Assembly (NCBI GenBank): GCA_036937835.1
Contig: CM072879.1
Coordinates: forward strand, 10,404,001-10,468,000
Length of the DNA stretch: 64,000 nt
DNA from: Pampus argenteus
Lineage: Eukaryota > Chordata > Actinopteri > Scombriformes > Stromateidae
Reading direction: 5' to 3'
Shown: in pieces, positions 1-8,767 of the stretch
Numbering within the stretch: position 1 is the first letter of the stretch
Layout: each line of letters begins with the position of its first letter
The notes under the pieces: generated by a model
What the model was told of the DNA's origin: nothing
Databases searched by the model: none
What the model saw: the letters and a program-made list of their open reading frames with translations, nothing else
Translations under genes and position numbers: made by a program

Positions 1-156
1 CAAGCTCATTTGGTGTTTTTTGGTTTTATTGTTCTTTAAAGGAAAATGCTGCCCTGCATGTCTGCTTTGTGTTCCCAAAACATTACAAACTACTTTTTTG
101 GGGTGTTGTTTTCAATTATCTTCCTCTCTTTCTGTGTGTGTTTGTGTTGTCAATAG

Positions 157-267
157 GCGGACCCCCAAGGCCGAGACATAGCCATCCGTCCCTTCTTGGA
201 GCACTGTGAGAACACCCACATGACCATTTGGCTGGGCATCGTCTATGCCTACAAGGGACTGCTAATG
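157..267 (+). CDS. gabbr2: gabbr2 exon: extracellular loop 2 and start of TM5
   Basis: The acceptor CAATAG ends at 156 and the donor GTAGGA starts at 268. The exon holds 37 codons in phase 0, reading ADPQGRDIAIRPFLEHCENT and then IWLGIVYAYKGLLM. The LEHCENT cysteine lies in extracellular loop 2; in class C receptors this loop normally carries the cysteine that bonds to TM3. Confidence 0.95.
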
Positions 268-2742
268 GTAGGAAAACAAAAATTCATAATGTACTCACAG
301 TCTGGACACACATAAATCCACACTTAACAGATGTGATTAGCATTAGGAAGGGGTTTTCTAATGGTCAAAATGTTGGAGTCAAGGACTCCAACATTTTCAA
401 ATTATTCTTGATGGGGCTTTAATCAATCATACCCTAACATGGTCACTAAAGAGCCATATTCAAAAAGTATTTTGTCTTACCTGTATCAACCAACATGAAA
501 TGGCATATTCATCAATACACAGGAGCACAAGGAACAGGAAAGATTGTATGGATTAGATAGATTGTTTGGATTCTTTAGTGCACTTGATAGGGTCTTTATT
601 AACCCAACTTAGCTCAGTCATTCAGTCCAGTCCAGTTTAGTCCTGGCATGTCGGTGGTAATGGTGTTTAAAAGTTCATAATTGACACCATAAGGTGCAAT
701 ATGTGGAGCAGCTGTCTGATTGTGAGAGGATCTTGGTGACTAAAGAGTCTTCTGGAGTAACTGTGTGTGCACTGACTGACCCAACTGACCCTTCGGTTGT
801 CTGTTTAACCCAACCTCCTTTTTCCTCAAACAGTTGTTTGGCTGTTTCCTGGCATGGGAGACCAGGAACGTCAGCATCCCTGCTCTTAATGATAGCAAAT
901 ACATCGGGATGAGTGTGTACAACGTCGGCATCATGTGCATCATCGGTGCTGCAGTGTCTTTTCTGACCAGGGACCAGCCCAATGTCCAGTTCTGCATTGT
1001 GGCACTGGTCATCATCTTTTGCAGCACCATCACACTCTGTTTGGTCTTCGTTCCCAAGGTCAGTCTCTGTGTGAAAGAGGAGTGTGTGTGTTTGTGCATG
1101 CATGCGGTGTGCGTGCATGTGTGTGTGTGTGTGAGCAGAAGTGGATAACTCTGCATGGCCAAAACCCAGAGTCCTTAATTATCACCATATTCATGCACCA
1201 CACTTCAGTAAGTCCTGGAAGTTAAAAATGCAACATAAACAGTTATGTCTAGCTTCCTAGGTCTATATGTAATTTTATCCCTGAGTGCACCTGTGACTAA
1301 TACCCATAAACACCCAATCTTCCAGTTAATCACCATGAGAACCAACCCAGATGCAGCCACCCAAAACCGGAGATTAAAGTTCACCCAGAACCAAAAGAAG
1401 GAAGACTCCAAGACCTCCACCTCTGTCACCAGTGTCAACCAGGCCAACACTTCGCGATTGGATGGGCTTCAAACTGACAACCACCGGCTCCGCATGAGGA
1501 TAACAGAGGTCTGAGTGAGGATGTTCTTTTCAACAGTCAGCATTTTACAGGACAGGACAGCACTGCATGGGCAGTAGTGTCTTTAATGAAAGTTAAGGAA
1601 GAGAATAGTGTGATGCAGACTGTCAGAAACCCAGAGCAGAGTCTGGATTAGGTGTCTTTAGTGGTTTCTGTGACAGGTGATCTGTTCCAACCCCTAAGAG
1701 TAGAGAGTCAGAAGAGTTGTTGAGGGAGTGCAAAGGCACTACTGTTGAACAGAAGATGGTTAGTAACAAAAATGCATTGATAATTAAAGGTAACTGAGCA
1801 CAAGTTCAACGATTCAGTAATTGAAAAAAGTAAAAAAAAAAAAAAAAACTTCCTCTCCTGTAGCCAGTTTCTTTTGCAAATATCAGCCATTTCATTAATC
1901 ATAAATACAATGATTAATGATTAGATTATGAATAGTTGTCGCTCTGATCTCTTCGAGAGATTGTGTCATTACTAAAGGGGTCTTTATGCCAAGCTGTACG
2001 TTCTCTCTGATTCATTTCTTAAAAATGTTCAGTAATACTGACATTGAGTGACATCTGGAAAAATCTCTGAGCAATCACCTCGACTTTCTCTCAGATCTCT
2101 GAGATGAATTTCTGCTGTTCTTGCTTTTGATCAAGGCAAATGAAGAGCTATTCAGACACTCCTCGACATATCACACTTAAGATCAGTTGTCAGTGAGTGA
2201 TTTATGCAAATCTGATGTCATAAAAGACAATTACGTATTGATTGTTTCACACATAAACAAAAATAATAATTTTCTTAAATAAATAAATAATCCATTCTCT
2301 CTTCTTTTGTAAAAAAATAAAAAAAGCTGGACAAGGAGCTGGAGGAAGTGACCATGCAACTGCAGGACACCCCAGAGAAAACTCCCTACATCAAACAGAA
2401 CCATTACCCAGACGCCAACAACATCCTCAGCATACGCAACTTCACTGATGGGAAAGGTAGGATATTAGCTGATATGGTCAAACAAACGCACTGCAGATAT
2501 CTATTGCAATCCCAAGATGGCACATACATAATTTCTTCTGCAAACTAGATAGCAGTAGTTTATGAAGTATTCATCTAATTAATCTGACTTAATTGTATGA
2601 AAATAACCTGAAGGAACAGATGATTTAATGTACTGCAGATGCAACAATTCTGTATAATTTAATTCAGTCCAGTCTTACAATACATTAAGCTTCAGTATGA
2701 TGCATATTACTGCATATCTGCATATACTAGTAGTATATGCAG

Positions 2743-2773
<31 letters not shown>

Positions 2774-4821
2774 AATGTTTACCTCTGTAATATTCACTTT
2801 TGTGAATATTGGTGCAGATTGTTCTATTTTACTTATAATAGAATGATGATGACTGTACATTAAAGTGGTTTACATTTATATATATATGCTATATTTGCAT
2901 ATTCAGTGGCTTCGGTGATGGATTTTAATGCCACTTTTAGAGCAGCAACTTGAAAAAACATTTTGATGTTTTATTTTCATTGCTGGAGCTCCATTTAGCT
3001 GCAGGTGACGAAGAAACCCAGGAGCACTCTGTCTGACAGCAAGCCTGTGACGTCTCTCAGAATGAGTCATGAGATTAGCGACAGTACCTGAATACTCCAC
3101 TTCTGCTTGGCAACTTTTACACATACTGATGCCACACTTTTATCAAGTCTCCCACCTTTCTGATGCAGTCAAAAGTGGGTCCAAACTCGATGTTGCACTT
3201 TATTTTATAACTATTTAGTGTTTGGGTTTGGTTTAATGTTCGTTAAACTATTTAGTTAAGAAAAGCTCAGAATGGGGAGGAAGCACTTAAGGTGAACCGT
3301 CACTGGTGGAGACATGCATATGGAAACATAAGGAGTAAGACAAATTATCATGATTGTGTCATATCTGTCTCTTCCAGTTGAGAGATCCTGTGTCAGTTTA
3401 CCCTCCCAACTTCTGCTTTATGCAAGCTGTTTATTAGATGCAGCTGTATCTTAGACCCTATGAAGCCTGGTGCCTCAAATTGAGTCACTGAATTGTTACA
3501 ACCCAGCATCAGACACCATTTTTAACAGATGCAGGGTGATGGTGATGTATAGCAGCCAGATTCAACTCGTCTGATGCACACGCCAGCACAAAGCCGCTCT
3601 CAGGGGTGTCTAATGGATCTGTCTGAGTTTGGGAAGGTAAAAGAGTAAAACAGCTGTGCTCATTCTGCGGATTGGGAGCAGAGCATGTTGGAACTGTTTG
3701 AGAAGTTCCTCATCTGTGAAAGTTCGTAGTTACACAATGAACTGATGGCAGTTAATGAGTACATTCACAGTGCAACGTCTCTGCTGTGTCTTCTTTATGT
3801 CTTAGTTTGTACTTTGCTTTCTTCTGTTGCTTCTGTACTGCGCCTTTGATCGCTTGCATTGGTACACGTATAGACATGCTTGCACACACACATCTTAAAA
3901 CAAAGACATTTTAGTCCAAATGGTGTCTGGCTTTAAATAGTTATAAGGTGTGGGGGGGTTGATTTAATCTGATGCTGCCCAAACAAAGATAAATTTGGAG
4001 TCAAAATATGTTTGTGTTGTTGCACAGTCGGTTGAGGAAGCAGCTCAACGTTGTGTTTATGGAACACAGAGAGCAAGAAGTCAATGCCAAGATTTTTTAA
4101 ATTGGTAATTAATTAGTAAATGAGCCATCTGTGAGATTTTTGACCACCTTATATTTATCTTTTAAGGAATCCTAACCATAATGCACCAAATTCTTTTCAG
4201 TGATTTAAAAGGTTTTACATGATAACTGTACCTGTGTGCACTGCATACATTCTCATACTCAAGTAATATTTTGAAATGATCACAGTAACACACAGTAGAA
4301 CCTGAATAACCTCAAACTAAATAATCTATTCAATTCAGTTCATGAAATGATGATGCGTTTTTTCATTTGTCTGCATCAAGAAGAGGTTTACGTATCACTT
4401 AATCACTCATCATCAATGAATTCAATTAATCAGTCAGTACTGTTGAATAAAAGAGAAACATACTCAGTCTCCAGGTTGTTAATATGTCCCTGATGATCTT
4501 TTGAGGACAGTTTTGAGAAAGTTCAGACAAAGAGAGACGGCACATTACTGCAGGTGCTGCTCACAAACGTCAATCTGACACACATTATGGAAATAAAATC
4601 ACAGGTCATTAAGCCTCCTTTAAAGATCACCAGCATATAAACTTTTCCCAGCCTCAGTCTGTTTATGCTTGACAGTCATCATCATTGCCTGCTCCTAACT
4701 GTACTCATCAGTATTCATAAGAGAGCTGGTCTAAATGTATTGGGAGCTGTGAATGAATGGCTGTTATAAGAGTAGAACGACATGTCAACAGCGATTACGC
4801 TCACTCTCAAGGGATGAGTCC

Positions 4822-4898
<77 letters not shown>

Positions 4899-7800
4899 CT
4901 CTCTCTGTGTCTTCATGAATATTTACCAGCACATGGCGATGCTGGAGAACACCACATAAGGTGTGGTTTTTCTGTCAGATTTGCAGCTGAGGCCTGGTTT
5001 TAGGCTAAGAAGATAGAAAACATTACGGTATTGATCGACAACATTTTATATCATATCATGTTTTTTATAGGTTTTTTTTCTGTCTGCATTCTCAGTAATT
5101 TTGAGATTAAGATTTGCCTTGGTCAGGGACACTGATGGTGTGAACACACAAGAGCAACACAGCTAACCACTGAGCTACTGTGACAGATATTAAGATTTAG
5201 TAGGTTAATTTATTTGATTGATTCTTTTTTTGTACATTTCCGTACTGGGCATTTAAATTTAAAACTTAAAAGAATAAAATTCTCAGTCTGGGCCTGGGGG
5301 CTGTAGTGACATTTGAAAAAGAAAACCTCATGTGCGCCACAAGCACATATTTTGTGTCTGAATCCATAATGAAGTGTATAAATATGTATCTCTGCTTTTA
5401 ACACAGCTATGAAAGCTACAAGGTTAAGCTTTTTTCCTAAATGAAAAGAAGACTAGTCTGCTCTAAAATAGTTCAGTGAGCTCTGATGTCCAATGTGATC
5501 AGTGAATCGGGTCGGCAAGTGCTGGAAAATCTGGGACAACACTTTGGTGGAATAAAAAGGATCATTCCGTCACTCTCCAGGTGTAACTGCAATTCTTGTT
5601 GTGTTTCACCATCATCATCATCAGGAGAACACAGAAATCATATGATTCCTCTGCATCTCTCTCTAGATAAAGTTTCTTTTTTTTTCTTTGTTTCACTCTT
5701 TAATTTCCTTTGCTTCTGTTTACCATTTTTGAGTTTCTCTCAAACATGTTTTTTTTTTTTTTTTAGTTGTGCTTAAAATATCTCCCTGCATATGCAGATC
5801 TGATTAAAGTATCTGTTTTCTTTAGGGGAAAGGGAAACTAACTAGCTTATAGTCAGCTCACAGACATCATGGAAGGTTTTTTTTATTTTTATTTTTTTAT
5901 TTTTTTATTTGGCAAGCATATGTTATTTTCCTTTAAGTATGTTCCATTACGAGTGAAAACTGCTGCCTGTGTGTGACCCAGAAAAACAATCTCTAATCCA
6001 CCTAAAATGTCAGGAGTTCGGGGCCACTAGCAAATATTGATGCATCTCACCTGGAAAGCACTAAGAATTACCCTCTGCACTTAGACAGACCTTCTCAAAC
6101 AAGAAATTGCATCCATTTCGTAGGTGCATGTTAACAATCCACACGCCCAGGGTAGACTGATTTGTATCCCTTTTCAATGGAGTCAAGACAGAATATGAAA
6201 GCAAAAAGTCCATGACTACCCTCCCTCACAAACAACATAAAAACAAACTTTTGTGCAGATTCAGCTATTTGGTCCATGGTATCTTAAGGGTTGTGTCTCA
6301 TGTGCCAAGCATGTGAGGGATACCACAATGGGGCTTTTAACAACTGAACCATTAAATATGACAGCCCATTTGACAGCCTATCACAATTTTTTGCCTATAT
6401 GTGTTTCCATGCAGATGGAGAGAAGTCAATACTGAAGAACCACTTGGAGCAGAAGCCTCAGGCGCAGTGGGGCTCAATGGATCCTTCCAGAATAAACAGA
6501 GGTCCCCTGGAGGATATCAACTCGCCCGAACAGTGAGATCTCCCTTTTCTTCAGCACCTCTACACCCGTGTCCCTCTCCCTTCCTTTTTTTATCTTGTCA
6601 GCTTTTTGATCAGACTACATGTCACACATATCGCAACCACCAGCAGCTCTCAGGCGGTTGCTCTGGCAACAGAGCCCTGCGAAAGCATGGATCGGTCCTG
6701 TACTTTTCTCACCCACGCACATCAACATACATATTACCACATAGAGTGCGTGTGTATTCTCCCATCATCCTGGACTTAGTGCAGCATGTATGTTGACAAG
6801 CGTCAAGCGTGCACACGTGAGCATGTATTCACATGTCTACTGCACATGCTGCTGATTGATTTGTTGTCCCAACTTGTAAAAGAAGATGATCTGGTACACG
6901 AAAAACATTCATGCGACAAATGCAGATCTACATTCACTTATTATTTATAAGGAAGCGAAGCTGAGGGACGTCGACCTCACCAATCAGGGCAGGTTGGGAC
7001 GGGGAGGGGGGTTCCTTCATGCATCATTGAGAGCTCTCCCTCCCACACTTATTTAACTAGATCCAGGAGAAGAATGTAGAGGAACAGATGGATGGAGAGG
7101 GGAGAGACAGCAGACAACAGGGTAAAATATTGAGGAGAGGGCAGTCAAAGAGAGAAGATAGATTAAGAGAGAAGGATGTTTAGATATGAAAGAGAGACAG
7201 AGAGAAGGAGAGAAAGAAAGAGGTAGAGACTCAGAGAAGCTTATGTAACCAGTGATTTACAGCTCGCATTGGAAGCAGCTCTGAAAATAGACAGGGAGGA
7301 GAACAGAAGTAAAGGAACACTCTGAGCTATTCCCATGCCACATGAATGTTTGATCACATGGAGGGAAGAGAGATGAAGAGGCAGTGAGAGAGAAAGAGAA
7401 GAGAAAGAAAAGGCAATTCTAAAGAAGTTAGGAAAGAGGTATGAAAAGAGTAAAGGTAGAGGAGGACAAATGGTAACACTCTATAGCATGATGAGTGCAA
7501 AATCATTTACCAGGTGTATGTAACAGTTAAATGTATGGTTCTATATGATACACCAAAATTCACCCCAAGAAAATCCTCCATGAGCAAGCAAGACACAAAT
7601 GAAACAGGTCAGAATAACTGACTTTGCCTGAGGACTGTCAATATTTCAAAGTTCACCTAATTAAGACGTTTCTCTAGGTCTATCGTTGAATGAGCTTGAA
7701 TTTAATTCCCCACTTTTAATTCTTTACATAACTGGCATTTGGTTATGTAATTTTCTTGCAAACGGCTGGCATCGACACTGGCACTCGCGGGGTAGGGTGG

Positions 7801-8767
7801 GAACTGTCACACCAGGCGGCAGCATGAAATGTTCTTTTTGTCAGATGATCCCAGAAGCTGGGAGGCACGGTGGATTAGGGGTTTAGCAAGGAGGGAGAGG
7901 AGCGGGATGGGAAAGGAGATGAAGAATACCGGGAAAACAATCTCAGAATTGGTGAACTTTACTTTGTCTGTTTGTTCTCATCTTATTCTTTCTATGTTTC
8001 TGTCAGTTTTGTCACTGTGTCTTGAATTGACTGGCATATAAATCCCAGCAACACATTCCAATACATGGAATATAAATAAATAGAGTATCTTATTGGCTAT
8101 TTAACCTGTAAGCAGTATTTTAATCTAATTTGATGCAGAGGCTGACTACTTTACATACTGCTGAGTATTTTAATTTATAACAAGGAATTTAGCTTTTTTT
8201 TCTTCTTTTTTTATCTTGTGTAGGATATGTAAATTACAGCCCAGTAGTCCTTGAGTTTACCTTCATAGTAGAGGATTTTACATACAATTTATATACAATG
8301 TCAACTTTTAGTGCAGAAAGTAGTGCTTCATGTAGCAAGGCAACTTTTATGTCAGTGTTTACAAATGTCTCTATCCCAGTTCAAAAAAAAAAAAATGCAG
8401 GGTTGATGAAATTATCTGCAAAGTCGCCAGAACTACAGCTTTCAGATGAATGTGGAGCAAAAGTATAAAATCACAAAATTGTCAAATATATATGAGCATT
8501 TGTACCTCAAAGTTGTATTGAACTGTAGTGCTTCACTAAATGAAAAAAACGTTCCTTCAACCTCCACATCTTACAGTGTAAATTTCCTTCTCTATTTGCA
8601 GCATACAACGTCGACTGTCCTTGCAGCTGCCCATCCTGCACCATGCCTACTTACCTTCCATAGGAGGGGTTGATGCCAGCTGCACCAGCCCCAACGGCAG
8701 CCCTGGTTCCAGCCCACGGCACAGACACATGCCCCCCTCCTACCGGGTAATGGTCTCTGGCCTGTGA
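157..8767 (+). CDS. gabbr2: GABA-B receptor subunit 2, 3' part of gene (last six coding exons)
   Basis: Joined exons 157-267, 834-1058, 1326-1508, 2327-2456, 6415-6532 and 8602-8767 total 933 nt (310 codons plus TGA) with closed phases. Every intron is GT-AG. The product is the C-terminal third of the class C GPCR that pairs with GABBR1, reaches the plasma membrane and couples to Gi/o. The order seen is extracellular loop 2, TM5, TM6, TM7, cytoplasmic coiled coil and a variable tail ending in VSGL. The ending VSGL fits a class I PDZ ligand (S at -2, L at 0). Identity rests on near-identity to vertebrate GABBR2, for example the stretch NVSIPALNDSKYIGMSVYN; GABBR1 differs strongly there. The tail between the coiled coil and the SPEHIQRRLSLQLPIL block is less conserved than the rest. 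Upstream exons (signal peptide, Venus flytrap, TM1-4) lie outside the window. Confidence 0.96.
268..833 (+). other. gabbr2: gabbr2 intron (TM5)
   Basis: This is a 566-bp GT-AG intron interrupting TM5. It contains a perfect 14-bp inverted repeat at 367-397. Open frames that cross its edges are only the exon frame running on. Confidence 0.9.
367..397. repeat. Perfect inverted repeat / hairpin
   Basis: Arm aaaatgttggagtc (367-380), loop aag (381-383), arm gactccaacatttt (384-397): 14 of 14 bases pair with a 3-nt loop. It lies about 100 bases after the gabbr2 exon ending at 267. Confidence 0.9.
834..1058 (+). CDS. gabbr2: gabbr2 exon: rest of TM5, TM6 and TM7
   Basis: The acceptor CAG ends at 833 and the donor GTCAGT starts at 1059. 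The exon is 75 codons, phase 0. It begins LFGCFLAWETRNV (end of TM5) and continues through a TM6-like hydrophobic run (YNVGIMCIIGAAVSFL). It finishes with a TM7-like run (IVALVIIFCSTITLCLVFVPK). This exon is almost identical to mammalian GABBR2 as I recall it. Confidence 0.96.
1326..1508 (+). CDS. gabbr2: gabbr2 exon: post-TM7 tail and start of coiled coil
   Basis: The acceptor TTCCAG ends at 1325 and the donor GTCTGA starts at 1509. The exon is 61 codons, phase 0. It contains the membrane-proximal RTNPDAATQNRRLKFTQNQK stretch. It then enters the heptad-containing SRLDGLQTDNHRLRMRITE segment, which in the family pairs with the GABBR1 coiled coil and masks its ER-retention signal. Confidence 0.95.
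1509..2326 (+). other. gabbr2: gabbr2 intron within the coiled-coil region
   Basis: This is an 818-bp intron, AT-rich, with an A-run at about 1833-1848. No coding signal is seen. The last bases before the next exon are unusually A-rich. Confidence 0.85.
2327..2456 (+). CDS. gabbr2: gabbr2 exon: end of coiled coil
   Basis: The exon is 130 nt, ending in phase 1 (donor GTAGGA at 2457). It starts LDKELEEVTMQLQDTPEK, completing the coiled coil, then YIKQNHYPDANNILSI. The acceptor is odd: the 16 bases before the exon are nearly all A, and the pyrimidine-rich stretch lies further upstream, around 2291-2310. Confidence 0.93.
2718..2742. repeat. Inverted repeat, 10-bp arms
   Basis: Arm ctgcatatac (2718-2727), loop tagta, arm gtatatgcag (2733-2742). 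It directly precedes a TG microsatellite. Confidence 0.85.
2749..2773. repeat. (TG)n microsatellite
   Basis: This is about 12 uninterrupted TG units between two hairpin-forming inverted repeats. Confidence 0.95.
2789..2810. repeat. Inverted repeat, 9-bp arms
   Basis: Arm aatattcac (2789-2797), loop tttt, arm gtgaatatt (2802-2810); all nine positions pair. Confidence 0.85.
2903..3124 (-). pseudogene. BED-type zinc-finger fragment, possible hAT transposase relic
   Basis: A minus-strand frame starting at 3124 reads MCKSCQAEVEYSGTVANL, then MTHSERRH. This gives C-x2-C, a SGT.ANL core and H-x4-H, the layout of the BED zinc finger of hAT transposases and ZBED proteins. The rest of the 73-codon frame is not recognisable as transposase. 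No terminal inverted repeats or catalytic domain were found, so this is at most a decayed fragment in a gabbr2 intron. A chance match is possible. Confidence 0.4.
4824..4895. repeat. (CT)n microsatellite, 72 bp
   Basis: This is an uninterrupted CT/TC run of about 36 units in a gabbr2 intron. It creates a spurious Ser/Leu repeat frame on the plus strand. Confidence 0.97.
5119..5186 (-). repeat. Possible tRNA-derived SINE head
   Basis: Read on the minus strand, the segment begins GTCACAGTAGCTCAGTGG, containing TAGCTCAGTGG, a good polymerase III A-box. A degenerate B-box-like GTTCACACC lies about 35 bases on. No poly-A tail or full SINE body was identified. The A-box match alone could be accidental. 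Confidence 0.35.
6415..6532 (+). CDS. gabbr2: gabbr2 exon: cytoplasmic tail
   Basis: The exon is 118 nt, entering in phase 1 and leaving in phase 2 (donor GTGAGA at 6533). The reading frame gives DGEKSILKNHLEQKPQAQW, then PLEDINSPEH, matching the GABBR2 tail segment that ends EDINSPEHIQRR. The middle (SMDPSRINRG) is the least conserved part. Confidence 0.92.
6533..8601 (+). other. gabbr2: Last gabbr2 intron, with long purine-rich tract
   Basis: This is a 2069-bp GT-AG intron before the terminal exon. Its middle (about 7070-7460) is strongly purine-rich on the plus strand. The rest shows nothing recognisable. Confidence 0.85.
7070..7460. repeat. Imperfect polypurine (GA-rich) tract
   Basis: This is roughly 390 bp dominated by A and G on the plus strand (motifs such as gagagacagagagaaggag), with only scattered pyrimidines. 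It lies in the last gabbr2 intron. Confidence 0.75.
8602..8767 (+). CDS. gabbr2: gabbr2 terminal coding exon with stop
   Basis: The acceptor TTTGCAG ends at 8601. The exon reads IQRRLSLQLPILHHAYLPSI, then a Ser/Pro/Gly-rich run (SPNGSPGSSPRHRH), then PPSYRVMVSGL and TGA at 8765-8767. The last residues keep the PDZ-ligand-like VSGL. The preceding Pro/Ser stretch differs in detail from mammals. Confidence 0.95.

Larger units (their letters stand above)
2457..6414 (+). other. gabbr2: gabbr2 intron with repeats
   Basis: This is a 3958-bp intron. It holds two hairpin-forming inverted repeats around a (TG)n tract (2718-2810), a BED-finger-like fragment on the minus strand (2903-3124), a 72-bp (CT)n microsatellite (4824-4895), a possible tRNA-derived SINE head (5119-5186) and T-rich low-complexity DNA (5680-5910). 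No gabbr2 exon is seen inside it. Confidence 0.85.

Noticed and set aside
675..1162. Minus-strand open frames of 140-147 codons
   Set aside because: They lie opposite the gabbr2 TM6/TM7 exon and adjoining repeats; no similarity to any known protein.
4753..4959. Open frame with a long Ser-Leu repeat
   Set aside because: It is created by the (CT)n microsatellite and is not a gene.
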